This document shows positions 35,869 to 43,759 of a DNA stretch of 64,000 bases, piece after piece. The stretch is from the NCBI GenBank assembly GCA_963844255.1, contig CAWJNP010000014.1, positions 62,001 to 126,000 on the forward strand, written 5' to 3'. The notes under the pieces were generated by a model. The model was not told the origin of the DNA and made no database searches. It saw nothing but the letters and a program-made list of their open reading frames with translations. The stretch comes from SZAS-79 sp963844255 (GTDB taxonomy: Bacteria; Pseudomonadota; Gammaproteobacteria; Burkholderiales; SG8-39). The position numbers and the translations under genes are program-made. The number at the start of each line of letters is the position of its first letter. Positions within the stretch are counted from its first letter, which is position 1.

Positions 35869-36151
35869 ACGTCCTTCGGTACGAATGCCCACGGTCGACG
35901 AGGATCGGGCGATAACAGCTGCGGCGAAGAATGATCCGGACGCCCTCCCGCTTACGCCCAGGCAGTTGAAAGCCATGGTGCCCATGCGCGCACTGCGTGG
36001 ACGTCCAAGATCCGAAACCAGGAAGCTGCTTGTTTCGGTTCGCTACAGTCCGGAAGTTGTTGCGTACTTCAAGTCCACGGGCGAAGGTTGGCAATCGCGT
36101 ATGGACGGCGTGCTTCGAAAATACGTCGAGCGCCAATCGCGCAGGGCATGA
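35852..36151 (+). CDS. brnA: BrnA family antitoxin
   Basis: A 99-residue antitoxin: RMPTVDEDRAITAAAKNDPD, ALPLTPRQLKAMVPMRALRG, RPRSETRKLLVSVRYSPEVV and YFKSTGEGWQSRMDGVLRKY. The C-terminal block is a ribbon-helix-helix-like DNA-binding domain (VSVRYSPEVVAYFKSTGEGW), the hallmark of BrnA. It binds BrnT and represses its own promoter. The toxin gene in front is deleted internally, so this is an orphan antitoxin that may still occupy related operators. Confidence 0.9.
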   Translation: MSNRPKRPSVRMPTVDEDRAITAAAKNDPDALPLTPRQLKAMVPMRALRGRPRSETRKLLVSVRYSPEVVAYFKSTGEGWQSRMDGVLRKYVERQSRRA

Positions 36152-36193
36152 CAATGCGGCCGAACTCGTCTCGTCGGGTATCAAATCCAGCCC

Positions 36194-36673
36194 GTGAAGA
36201 CAGTAACAAGGCAACGCGCCCTCTGGACATTCGCCCCAATCGCGGTCGGCCTCCTCACCCCCTCCCTCGTCATCTTCTCCCTCGAAGTCTTCGTCGCCCA
36301 TATCCCACCCCTGACCGCAACCGAACACATCCTCCACCGCCAATTCGCCGAAGGACACAATCTTTTCCTCCTCGCCGCGTTCGGACTGATCCCGTTTGCA
36401 ACGCTCTCCACGATCTGCGCGATCGCGGCAAAGAAACTCACCCCGCAACGCCTCGCCTGCCTGGGGATCGGCGGCCTCATCGGGATCCTCGGCCTGATGA
36501 TCCCCGCCCACGTCGCGGTCTGGTACCCGCTCTACGGACCGGGACACATGTCGTCCACCGCAGTGATCGCCTTTGTCTTCATCCCGATCTACTGCCTCGG
36601 CACGATGGCCGTTGGCCTCGCGATCGGATGGCTGGTGTCCCTGCTGCCGCAGTTTAAAAAACAACCGCAATGA
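36194..36673 (+). CDS. Hypothetical membrane protein
   Basis: 159 residues from a GTG start with four predicted helices (about 12-35, 57-78, 87-110, 125-150): FAPIAVGLLTPSLVIFSLEV, LFLLAAFGLIPFATLSTICA, LGIGGLIGILGLMIPAHVAV, AFVFIPIYCLGTMAVGLAIG. No family recognised. It is followed after 62 bases by the DUF1353 gene. Confidence 0.6.
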   Translation: MKTVTRQRALWTFAPIAVGLLTPSLVIFSLEVFVAHIPPLTATEHILHRQFAEGHNLFLLAAFGLIPFATLSTICAIAAKKLTPQRLACLGIGGLIGILGLMIPAHVAVWYPLYGPGHMSSTAVIAFVFIPIYCLGTMAVGLAIGWLVSLLPQFKKQPQ

Positions 36674-36735
36674 GAGACCCGGACAAATCACCGTAGCGCA
36701 ATTCAAGACTTTCTTCGCACCGGAAGGAGGAAAAG

Positions 36736-37164
36736 ATGAAGTGCATCGCCTACAAGGACGGCTACAAGTACCAGCTGAAGGAAACATACTCGCTAACGAT
36801 CGACATCCGCCCACCCGCCGCGATCGACACGGAGTACGTCGACCTCGACGAAAACGGCAAGCTCACTCTGCAAGCGGGCTACGCCTGGGACGGACCCTCC
36901 GGCCCGACCATCGACACGCTGGACTTCATGCGCGGCTCGCTGGTGCACGACGCGCTCTACCAGCTGATGCGCGAAAACCTCCTCGACCGGCGCGTCTACA
37001 GGGAACCCGCCGACCGCATCCTGCAAAACCTCTGCAAGGAGGACGGGATGTCCGCACTGCGCGCCTGGGGCGTCTACCAGGCGGTGCGGCTGTTCGCCGA
37101 CCCCGCGGCCGATCCCGCTTCCGACCGGCCGCTCACCAGGGCACCGGAGGGCTGCACGCCGTAG
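36736..37164 (+). CDS. DUF1353 domain protein
   Basis: A 142-residue protein with the DUF1353 core LQAGYAWDGPSGPTIDTLDF, followed by MRGSLVHDALYQLMRENLLD and YREPADRILQNLCKEDGMSA. The conserved D-G-x-S-x-P and VHDALYQ blocks are clear. Members occur in phages and accessory regions and have no known function. The start is preceded by a strong purine box (GGAAGGAGG). It continues the run of small genes on the plus strand. Confidence 0.8.
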   Translation: MKCIAYKDGYKYQLKETYSLTIDIRPPAAIDTEYVDLDENGKLTLQAGYAWDGPSGPTIDTLDFMRGSLVHDALYQLMRENLLDRRVYREPADRILQNLCKEDGMSALRAWGVYQAVRLFADPAADPASDRPLTRAPEGCTP

Positions 37165-37192
37165 AATCGCGTTTTCCGTCTGCACAGCCGGC

Positions 37193-37390
37193 ATGCAAGG
37201 CATGGACAAACCAACGAACGTCTCGGCCGCGAACATCCTGCAGATCTTCGCGATCCTGATCCTGATCGGCCTGTTCTCGATGATCCTGCACAAGGCCGTG
37301 ACGGATATCGCGAACCTCGCCCGGCTGCATGAAGGCGGCACGTTCTGGTCCGCGCTCGGGCGTTACCTGTTCGCCAACCTTGCCTCGTGA
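37193..37390 (+). CDS. Small single-helix membrane protein
   Basis: 65 residues with one hydrophobic segment, ILQIFAILILIGLFSMIL. The alternative start at 37202 (MDKPTN) is equally good. It lies 28 bases after the DUF1353 stop and 22 before a GST gene. No homologue recognised. Confidence 0.5.
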   Translation: MQGMDKPTNVSAANILQIFAILILIGLFSMILHKAVTDIANLARLHEGGTFWSALGRYLFANLAS

Positions 37391-37412
37391 ACGCACGCGC
37401 CCCCGCTCGAAC

Positions 37413-38198
37413 ATGACATCCAGCGACCCCGAAACAGCGATCCTCATCACCATCCCGGTCAGCCACTACTGCGAAAAGGCGCGCTGGGCGCTCGACCTCT
37501 GTGCGCTGCCTTACACGGAAGAACCGCACGCGCCCCTGCTGCACCGGCTCGCCACCTCGAAGAGCAAGGGCGGCACCGCACCAGTGCTCGTGCAGGGCGA
37601 GCGGCGCTACATCGATTCGACCGACATCCTCGTCTTTGCCGACACGATCCAGGGCGGCGACCTGCTCTATCCGCGCGACCCCGCACTGCGCGACCAGGTC
37701 GAGGCCCTCGAAGAACGCTTCGACGCCGAACTCGGCCCGCATGTGCGGCGCTGGGCCTACTGGCACCTGCTGCCGCAGACGGCGCTGCTGCGCACCGCGT
37801 GGGGGCGCGGCGTGCCACGCTTCGAAGCCGCGCTGCTGCCCCTGATCCTGCCGCTGGCGCGCCGCCTGGTGATCCGCGGCTACCGGATCACGCCGGCCAG
37901 TGCGCAGCGCTCGCTCGAGCGCGTGCGCGGGGTGTTTCGCGAAGTCGACGAACGATTGAGCGACGGACGACGGTTCCTCGCCGGCAACCGCTTCACCGCC
38001 GCCGACCTCAGCTTCGCCGCGCTCGCCGCACCGATGCTGTTCCCGCCCGAATGCGGCGCCGCGCATCCCGCGTTCGAAGACGTGCCGGCCGCAATGCACG
38101 AAGAGATCCTTCGCCTGCGCGACACCGTCGCAGGAAAATACGGACTGCGCCTGTATGCCGAGGAACGCGGCCGGCAAAAAGTCGAGGCGCAGGCATGA
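37413..38198 (+). CDS. Glutathione S-transferase-like protein
   Basis: 261 residues: ILITIPVSHYCEKARWALDL (Ser/Cys-type active site SHYCEKARW), KSKGGTAPVLVQGERRYIDS, TDILVFADTIQGGDLLYPRD, and a long helical half with GYRITPASAQRSLERVRGVF and FLAGNRFTAADLSFAALAAP. The SxYCxKAR pattern is that of the glutaredoxin-like GST group (PTGES2/omega-like). Substrate unknown. Its stop overlaps the start of the following short frame. Confidence 0.82.
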   Translation: MTSSDPETAILITIPVSHYCEKARWALDLCALPYTEEPHAPLLHRLATSKSKGGTAPVLVQGERRYIDSTDILVFADTIQGGDLLYPRDPALRDQVEALEERFDAELGPHVRRWAYWHLLPQTALLRTAWGRGVPRFEAALLPLILPLARRLVIRGYRITPASAQRSLERVRGVFREVDERLSDGRRFLAGNRFTAADLSFAALAAPMLFPPECGAAHPAFEDVPAAMHEEILRLRDTVAGKYGLRLYAEERGRQKVEAQA

Positions 38199-38317
38199 AG
38201 CGGATCGTTCCGGTCAGCGCGGGGCTGTTCGGCGAATCGGCAAGCGCGGCACGGCGCCTCAGCCTCGCGCTGATCCTCGCTGGCATCGTCGGCCTGAAGC
38301 CGGCTTCAGATGCCTGA
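38195..38317 (+). pseudogene. C-terminal remnant of a small multidrug resistance (SMR) protein
   Basis: A 40-residue frame whose second half, RRLSLALILAGIVGLKPAS, resembles the fourth helix and end of SMR/EmrE-type pumps (LALILAGIVGLKL), preceded by LFGES as in SMR proteins. The first three helices are absent. It overlaps the GST genes on both sides. Identification rests on this short stretch. Confidence 0.4.
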
Positions 38318-38951
38318 GCCCTTGCACCCGGTGCGGCTGTACCAGGCGGCGACTTCTTCCGCTTCGTGGCGGGTGCGCATCGCGCTGTCCTTGAAGGTCG
38401 TGCCCTACGAACCGGTGTGGCTCGATCTGCACAGGGACGACAACCTCTCCGAAGGCTACGCGACCATCGTGCCGACGCGCCAGGTGCCCTGCCTGGAAAT
38501 CGACGGCCAACGCCTGTTCCAGAGCGTATCGATCATCGAGTACCTCGAGGAAACCCGCCCCGACCCCGCGCTGCTTCCGCGCGCGCCCGAAGCGCGGGCG
38601 AAGGTCCGCGCGATCGTGGAGCTTGTCAATTCCGGCATCCAGCCCCTGCACAACCTCGCGGTGCGGCGACGTCTGGCCGAGCAGTTCGGCGCGAGCGACG
38701 CTGCCGCAAACGACTGGTGCCGCTACTGGATAGAGCGCCAGCTGGTGTCGCTCGAGCGCCTGCTCGGCGAGACCCACGGCCGGTTCGCGTTCGGTGATGC
38801 GCCAACGCTGGCGGACGTGTTTCTTTATCCGCAGGTCTCTACCGCCGATCGCTTCGGTGTCGAAGTCCCCGACTTCCCGGTACTCGGCGGAATCGTTGCC
38901 AATCTCGCAGCGCTCCCCCCGTTTCGTGACAGCCACCCGCCAACCGCGTAA
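38310..38951 (+). CDS. maiA: Maleylacetoacetate isomerase-type (zeta) glutathione S-transferase
   Basis: 213 residues: LYQAATSSASWRVRIALSLK with the zeta active-site motif SSxSWRVR, LSEGYATIVPTRQVPCLEID, SVSIIEYLEETRPDPALLPR (Ser for glutathione), NSGIQPLHNLAV and FAFGDAPTLADVFLYPQV. Zeta GSTs isomerise maleylacetoacetate to fumarylacetoacetate in tyrosine/homogentisate or gentisate catabolism. The IQPLHNL block is typical of the true isomerases. No aromatic pathway genes are adjacent. It overlaps the GNAT gene by 26 bases. Confidence 0.87.
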   Translation: MPEPLHPVRLYQAATSSASWRVRIALSLKVVPYEPVWLDLHRDDNLSEGYATIVPTRQVPCLEIDGQRLFQSVSIIEYLEETRPDPALLPRAPEARAKVRAIVELVNSGIQPLHNLAVRRRLAEQFGASDAAANDWCRYWIERQLVSLERLLGETHGRFAFGDAPTLADVFLYPQVSTADRFGVEVPDFPVLGGIVANLAALPPFRDSHPPTA

Positions 38952-39441
38952 CGACGCGACGCCCGCCGCAATTGCGCTGTTCGTCGCCGAAAGCGACGCC
39001 GACTACGCCGCGGGCCGCGCGCTGATCGAGGAGTACGCGGCGGGCCTCGGTGTCGATCTCTGCTTTCAGAATCTTTCCGAAGAGCTCGCCAACCTGCGCG
39101 CCGTCTACGGCCCGCCGGGCGGGTGCCTCCTGCTCGTGCGGCGAAACGACACCATGTGCGGTTGCATCGCCATCAGAAGGCTGCAGGCCGGCGTGTGCGA
39201 AATGAAACGGCTCTACGTGCGCCCTGAAGGTCGCGGTGAGGGCATCGGAAGGCGCCTCGCGGAAGCGGCGATCGCGCAGGCAAAACACCTCGGCTACACG
39301 CGCATGGTGCTCGACACCCTGCCGCAGATGCGCTCGGCCCAGGCGCTGTATGCCTCGCTTGGATTCCGCGAAATCGCCGGGTACTATGAAAATCCCCTGG
39401 CCGACTTGCGCTATCTGGCGCTCGACCTGTCAACCGGATGA
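38926..39441 (+). CDS. GNAT family N-acetyltransferase
   Basis: 171 residues from a GTG within the end of the GST gene. IALFVAESDADYAAGRALIE leads into the GNAT core: GCLLLVRRNDTMCGCIAIRR, EMKRLYVRPEGRGEGIGRRL (acetyl-CoA binding R/Q-x-x-G-x-G/A), AEAAIAQAKHLGYTRMVLDT and ALYASLGFREIAGYYENP. The acceptor cannot be predicted. The stop lies in an ATGATC that may couple it to the DUF1272 gene. Confidence 0.85.
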   Translation: MTATRQPRNDATPAAIALFVAESDADYAAGRALIEEYAAGLGVDLCFQNLSEELANLRAVYGPPGGCLLLVRRNDTMCGCIAIRRLQAGVCEMKRLYVRPEGRGEGIGRRLAEAAIAQAKHLGYTRMVLDTLPQMRSAQALYASLGFREIAGYYENPLADLRYLALDLSTG

Positions 39442-39449
39442 TCCACGCC

Positions 39450-39758
39450 ATGCTCCAACTCCGACCCGTCTGCGAACACTGCAACAAGGCGCTGCCCCCC
39501 GACTCTGCGGAGGCGCGCATCTGCAGCTACGAGTGCACCTTCTGCGCGCATTGCGTCGACACCGTGCTGTCGAATGTCTGCCCCAATTGCGGCGGCGGCT
39601 TCGAGCCACGCCCGATCCGTCCCGCCGAGGACCGTAAGGGCGGCAACTTCCTCGGCAAGAACCCGGCCGGCACGAAGATCAAGCACCGGCCGGTGGACCC
39701 GGCGATCCACGCGCAGCTTGTCGCGGCGGTTGGCGGGATTCCGCCCGGGAAACGCTGA
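39450..39758 (+). CDS. DUF1272 domain protein (zinc-binding)
   Basis: 102 residues: LRPVCEHCNKALPPDSAEAR, ICSYECTFCAHCVDTVLSNV and CPNCGGGFEPRPIRP. Four CxxC-type pairs give two zinc knuckles. The family usually begins MLELRP, which is why I prefer the ATG at 39450 over 39438. Function unknown. The extra C-terminal 40 residues (NFLGKNPAGTKIKHRPVDPA and onward) are common in the family. Confidence 0.85.
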   Translation: MLQLRPVCEHCNKALPPDSAEARICSYECTFCAHCVDTVLSNVCPNCGGGFEPRPIRPAEDRKGGNFLGKNPAGTKIKHRPVDPAIHAQLVAAVGGIPPGKR

Positions 39759-39795
39759 AGCGGCAACGCCCGCGCAACCAACAGGAGAATCGAAC

Positions 39796-40243
39796 ATGCC
39801 CACAGGCACCGTCCGGCTGCATCGCGTACTGCGCACCAAGCCCGAGCGCGTGTACCGCGCCTTCCTCGACGCCGAGGCCATGGCCAAGTGGCTGCCGCCC
39901 TACGGCTTCACCTGCAAGGTCGATCACCTCGAGCGCCAAAGTCGGCGGCACCTTCAGGATGGCGTTCACCAATTTCACGACCGGCAACGGCCACGCATTC
40001 GGCGGCGAGTACCGCGAGCTCGTGCCGAACGAGAAGATCCGCTACACCGACAAGTTCGACGACCCCAACCTGCCGGGCGAAATGCAGGTCACCGTCACCC
40101 TGAAGCCGGTCGCCTGCGGCACCGAACTCAGCATCGTGCAGGAAGGCATCCCGGAGGTAATCCCGGTGGAGATGTGCATCCTCGGCTGGCAGGAATCGCT
40201 CGCCCAGCTCGCCAACCTGGTCGAGCCGGAGATCCCGGGCTGA
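39796..40243 (+). pseudogene. SRPBCC/AHSA1-like protein, one frameshift
   Basis: Begins MPTGTVRLHRVLRTKPERVY, AFLDAEAMAKWLPPYGFTCK, then one extra base near 39933 shifts the frame. The rest, AKVGGTFRMAFTNFTTGNGH to LANLVEPEIPG, is intact. 448 bases, one over a multiple of three; corrected length 148, normal for AHSA1/START-like proteins that bind hydrophobic ligands. ATG follows CAGGAGAATCGAAC, a strong ribosome-binding site. Probably a sequence error. Confidence 0.85.
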
Positions 40244-40274
40244 ACGCCCCGCCTGGCGGCCAACGAAGACGCGC

Positions 40275-40304
40275 TTGGCCATGCATACTCCTTAGGCGTA
40301 TAGT
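40275..40304 (+). promoter_or_regulatory. Promoter and dyad operator of a toxin-antitoxin locus
   Basis: TTGGCC, 18-base spacer, TATAGT; the imperfect dyad ATACTCC-TTA-GGCGTAT (40285-40301) covers the spacer and -10, the expected autorepressor site for the HTH antitoxin downstream. Confidence 0.55.
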
Positions 40305-40310
40305 TCGCAC

Positions 40311-40395
40311 ATGTTCACCGTTGTCGAAACGCTGGTGTTTCAGGAACATCACAGGTGCCAAGCTCAAGGAGATTCGCCGTGTCATCGAAAATTAA
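40311..40395 (+). pseudogene. RelE/HigB-type toxin remnant, internally deleted
   Basis: The ATG opens MFTVVETLVFQ, a typical toxin start, and within 25 bases, one frame over, comes ITGAKLKEIRRVIEN, the typical C-terminus of the same family (LTGxELKEIRRVIEN). About 75 central residues are missing. The antitoxin's ribosome-binding site AAGGAG lies inside the remnant. This is the same kind of lesion as in brnT. Confidence 0.7.
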
Positions 40396-40693
40396 ACCGC
40401 TAACGGGCGCCAGGCTGCGGGACTTCGAGGCCAAGCGCGACCTTGCCGCCGAGTTGCTTGAGTCGGTGAAGCAAATGAAAGCCGGAAAGACGCAGGTCGT
40501 TCTGTCGCCTGCAATCGAGGCACGAGAGCGTACGGGATTGTCGCAATCGCAATTTGCCAAACTGCTTGGCGTGTCTGTGCGTACGCTTCAGGGCTGGGAG
40601 CAGGGCCGCAAGCAACCCAGCGGCGCCGCGCGTACCCTGCTGACCATTGCACAGACCAATCCCAAGGCCTTGCTGGCGGTAGCCGACAAGTAG
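40379..40693 (+). CDS. HTH (XRE-type) antitoxin, NadS/HigA-like
   Basis: 104 residues from a GTG with AAGGAG 7 bases upstream: KIKPLTGARLRDFEAKRDLA, ELLESVKQMKAGKTQVVLSP, and the HTH AIEARERTGLSQSQFAKLLG, VSVRTLQGWEQGRKQPSGAA. It ends ARTLLTIAQTNPKALLAVAD, as in NadS-type antitoxins that repress their own operon. It remains intact although its toxin is deleted. Confidence 0.88.
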   Translation: MSSKIKPLTGARLRDFEAKRDLAAELLESVKQMKAGKTQVVLSPAIEARERTGLSQSQFAKLLGVSVRTLQGWEQGRKQPSGAARTLLTIAQTNPKALLAVADK

Positions 40694-40721
40694 CGAACGG
40701 CCGGCACGCGCGTACAACCGC

Positions 40722-41537
40722 CTAACGGTCCTCGAAGTTCGGCGCGCGTTTTTCCAGGTTGGCCTTGATCGCCTCGACCTGGTTGGGCGAGCCGATCAGC
40801 TTCTCCTGCTCGTAGGATTCCTGCAGGAGCCCGGCGGCCGGATCGGTCACTCCGGCCGCATTGAACAGCCGCTTCGCCCCGCGCACCGCATCCGGGCTGC
40901 GGCCGGCGATCTCGCGCGCGGTCTCGCGTGCCAGCGCCAGCGGATCGGCCACCACACGGGTGACGAAGCCATAGGCCTGCGCCTCATCGGCCGAAAAGAT
41001 CCGGCCGGTGTAGGTCAGCTCGCGCACGATGTCCTCGCGCGCAAGGTGGCGCATGATCTGCGTGCCCGCCATGTCGGGCACCAGCCCCCACTTGATTTCC
41101 AGGATCGAAAACCGCGTGTCCGGCGCCGCGTAGCGGATGTCCGCCCCGAGCGCGAGCTGGAATCCGCCGCCGTAGGCCACACCGTGCACCGCCGCGATCA
41201 CCGGCACCGGCAGCTCGCGCCACTGCCAGACGATCTGCTGCGCGCTGTTGGCCAGGCCGTGGGTGCGCTCGGCGATGTCGCGTATGCCGAGGCTGCTGCC
41301 CTTGCGTCCGCTGCTCATCGCCCCGAAGTTGCTCATGTCCAGACCCGCGCAGAACGCGCGGCCCTCGCCCGAGAGCACCACCGCGCGCAGGCCCGGCATC
41401 TTGCGCAACTGCTCGCCCGCCTCCAGCAGCGCGAAGAACATGGCCTTGTCGAGCGCGTTCATCTTCTCGGCGCGCACCAGGCGCACCTCGGCCACGCCCT
41501 TGTCGACTTCCACTGTTACGCGATCGTTCATGATCAT
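40722..41537 (-). CDS. Enoyl-CoA hydratase/isomerase (crotonase) family protein
   Basis: 271 residues. Oxyanion-hole blocks: RAVVLSGEGRAFCAGLDMSN and IAAVHGVAYGGGFQLALGAD. FSILEIKWGLVPDMAGTQIM has the Glu of the first catalytic position (E of LEIKWG), while the second is Asp (PDMAGT). That resembles the isomerase/dienoyl side of the family more than canonical hydratase. It acts on an enoyl-CoA; substrate unknown. The start may be ATG 41537 or 41531. It is downstream of the tctA gene on the same strand but 139 bases away. Confidence 0.87.
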   Translation of the reverse strand: MIMNDRVTVEVDKGVAEVRLVRAEKMNALDKAMFFALLEAGEQLRKMPGLRAVVLSGEGRAFCAGLDMSNFGAMSSGRKGSSLGIRDIAERTHGLANSAQQIVWQWRELPVPVIAAVHGVAYGGGFQLALGADIRYAAPDTRFSILEIKWGLVPDMAGTQIMRHLAREDIVRELTYTGRIFSADEAQAYGFVTRVVADPLALARETAREIAGRSPDAVRGAKRLFNAAGVTDPAAGLLQESYEQEKLIGSPNQVEAIKANLEKRAPNFEDR

Positions 41538-41676
41538 TCACCCGCCGTGCGGCGGTCCTTTCAGGTTGGAATGCGGAATGGGACGTCCCTGCACCTGGCG
41601 TGAAGTCTACCGGATCGCGCGGTACGACTTCGCGCAGGGATTTTTTACGGCTCGACGGCGCAGGACGGCAGGATTG

Positions 41677-43194
41677 TCACTTCACCCAGAATTTCCATCT
41701 CAGATTTCCGCGCTGATGCATCTGGCGGATCAGCGGATAGAAGAGGGAAACCGCCGCGAGCAGCATGACCGTGCCGGCAATCGGCCGGGTGAAGAAGACC
41801 GTCCAGTCGTTCTGGAAGCTGAGCATGCTGGTCATGAACGAATTTTCGGCCTCGCCGCCGAGGATGCAGCCAAGCACCATGGGCGCGATCGGAAACTTGA
41901 ACCGCTCGAACAGGTAGCCGACGATGCCGAACGTGACGATCATCCAGAGGTCGGTGATGTTGTTGCGCGCCGCAAACGCGCCGATGAAGCAGAACAGCAC
42001 CACGAACGCCGAGGTCACTGCTTCGGGCAGATAGAGCACCTTGATCAGCAGCTTGATCGCGAAATACCCCATCAGGCACATGCCGATCACACCGAGAAAC
42101 AGCGAGGCGAAGATCGTGTTTACCAGATCGGCATTCTTGATGAACACCTGCGGACCGGGCTGCACGCCGTGCAGCAGAAACGCCCCCAGGATCACTGCAG
42201 TCGCGCCGCTGCCCGGGATTCCGAGAGTGAGCAGCGGCACCATATGGCCGGCCACGGTCGCAGTCGAGGCAGTCTGCGGAGCCACGATCCCCTCGGCGAT
42301 GCCCGAGCCGAGCAGCGCGCGGCGCTTGCTGTACTGCGCTTCGATTCCATAGGAAACAAACGAGGCGATAGTGGCGCCAGCGCCGGGAATCAGGCCGAGG
42401 ACGATGCCGAGCCCCGAACTACGCGCAAGCGTACTTCGGATATCCCAGATTTGGCGCAACGACGGAAACTGTGTCGCAATCTTTCCGCCGGCCTCGGGCG
42501 CCTTGGTGTCGAACCCCTGCTCAAGCCTGACCAGCACCTCGCCCAGGCCGTAGGCACCGACCATGACGGTCAGATATTCGATGCCGTCTGCGAGCATCGG
42601 CACCCCAAAGGTGAAGCGCTCTGCACCATAGATGCCTTCCGATCCGACGGTCGCGGTGGCGAGGCCGAGAAGCAAGCTGATGAAGGCGTTCACCATCGAG
42701 CCACCACCCAGGGCGACGACCGAGGTCAATCCGAACAGGATGACCGCGAAATACTCGGGCGAGTCAAATCTGAGCGCAAACGAGGCGAACGAGTGCGCCA
42801 TCAATACCGCAATGGCGGTGGACAGCAGGCCGCCGAAGAGCGCGGCGACCAGGGTCCAGCCCAGCGCCATCGCCGGCTGGCCCTTGTGCGCCATGGCGTA
42901 GCCGTCCCACAGCAGCGGCACGTCAAGAGGCTCGCCCGGGATGCGGAACAGGATCGAGGTGAACGCGCCGCCGTAGGTGCCCGACATGTACATCGCGGTC
43001 ATCAGGATGATCGATGGCGCGATTGGCATGCCGTAGGTGAACGGCAGGGCCAGCACCAGTCCCATTACCGCGGTCAGGCCCGGCAGCACCGCGACCAGCA
43101 TGCCAGCCACCAGGCCGACCACCAGGGCAATGAAATTGATCGGGGCAAAACAGCTCGCGAAGCCGCCGCCGAGCTGCTGCAGGATCTCAATCAT
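41677..43194 (-). CDS. tctA: Tripartite tricarboxylate transporter permease TctA
   Basis: 505 residues, about 12 helices, uninterrupted. Family marks: VAVLPGLTAVMGLVLALPFT, YGGAFTSILFRIPGEPLDVP (the substrate-site signature with GEP), TATVAGHMVPLLTLGIPGSG, ATAVILGAFLLHGVQPGP and GCILGGEAENSFMTSML. Together with TctB and the Bug protein it imports a carboxylate with a cation gradient. It is the last gene of a five-gene operon whose enzymes (racemase-type, dioxygenase) hint at a hydroxy or amino acid-like substrate. It is a paralogue of the broken permease at 390-1891. Confidence 0.94.
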   Translation of the reverse strand: MIEILQQLGGGFASCFAPINFIALVVGLVAGMLVAVLPGLTAVMGLVLALPFTYGMPIAPSIILMTAMYMSGTYGGAFTSILFRIPGEPLDVPLLWDGYAMAHKGQPAMALGWTLVAALFGGLLSTAIAVLMAHSFASFALRFDSPEYFAVILFGLTSVVALGGGSMVNAFISLLLGLATATVGSEGIYGAERFTFGVPMLADGIEYLTVMVGAYGLGEVLVRLEQGFDTKAPEAGGKIATQFPSLRQIWDIRSTLARSSGLGIVLGLIPGAGATIASFVSYGIEAQYSKRRALLGSGIAEGIVAPQTASTATVAGHMVPLLTLGIPGSGATAVILGAFLLHGVQPGPQVFIKNADLVNTIFASLFLGVIGMCLMGYFAIKLLIKVLYLPEAVTSAFVVLFCFIGAFAARNNITDLWMIVTFGIVGYLFERFKFPIAPMVLGCILGGEAENSFMTSMLSFQNDWTVFFTRPIAGTVMLLAAVSLFYPLIRQMHQRGNLRWKFWVK

Positions 43195-43195
43195 C

Positions 43196-43753
43196 TCAGC
43201 GGATCCCCATGAGGCGCATCAGGAGTATGGAAAACTGCTCGAACGGCCCCACGCCCAGCGGCAGGGAGACATAGACGACCTTCATGAAGATGAACATGAA
43301 TACCAGCCCTCCCGAAATGCTGGAGGCGAGAATCACGCCGATGCGGCGATAGCGCCCCACCCAGGTGAACCCGGCCAGGAACAGCACCGTGCACAGGAAG
43401 AATCCCAGCGTCTGGATCAGTGCGGCGTAGGCGATGGTCATGCCGGCCCCGGCGACCAGCAGCCACGGGTAGGACCGCGTCGGCGCCTGTTCGGGCAGCT
43501 CGACCGGCGCGGCTTCGATGATGCTTTCGAGCACGCCGTCGATCTCGTAGCGGCCCTTGAAGAAGATCAGGTTCTTGATGACCTCATAGGCCGCGGTCAG
43601 CATTGCCAGACCCAGAATGATCTTGGGCCATACGTCCGGACCGATGCGGCCGCCCGGAGCGGCAAAGTCGATCTGCGTCGCGCGGTAATACAGGAATCCG
43701 GACAGCAAAAAAACGATGACGTAGGGAATCTGCTCCCTAAGGCGAGCGATCAT
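43196..43753 (-). CDS. tctB: Tripartite tricarboxylate transporter TctB
   Basis: 185 residues with four predicted helices: VIVFLLSGFLYYRATQI, WPKIILGLAMLTAAYEVIKN, SYPWLLVAGAGMTIAYAALI, FFLCTVLFLAGFTWVG and a last segment GGLVFMFIFMKVVYVSLPLG (TctB-typical ending). It starts 6 bases after the tctC stop and ends one base before tctA. Confidence 0.9.
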   Translation of the reverse strand: MIARLREQIPYVIVFLLSGFLYYRATQIDFAAPGGRIGPDVWPKIILGLAMLTAAYEVIKNLIFFKGRYEIDGVLESIIEAAPVELPEQAPTRSYPWLLVAGAGMTIAYAALIQTLGFFLCTVLFLAGFTWVGRYRRIGVILASSISGGLVFMFIFMKVVYVSLPLGVGPFEQFSILLMRLMGIR

Positions 43754-43759
43754 GGCGCA

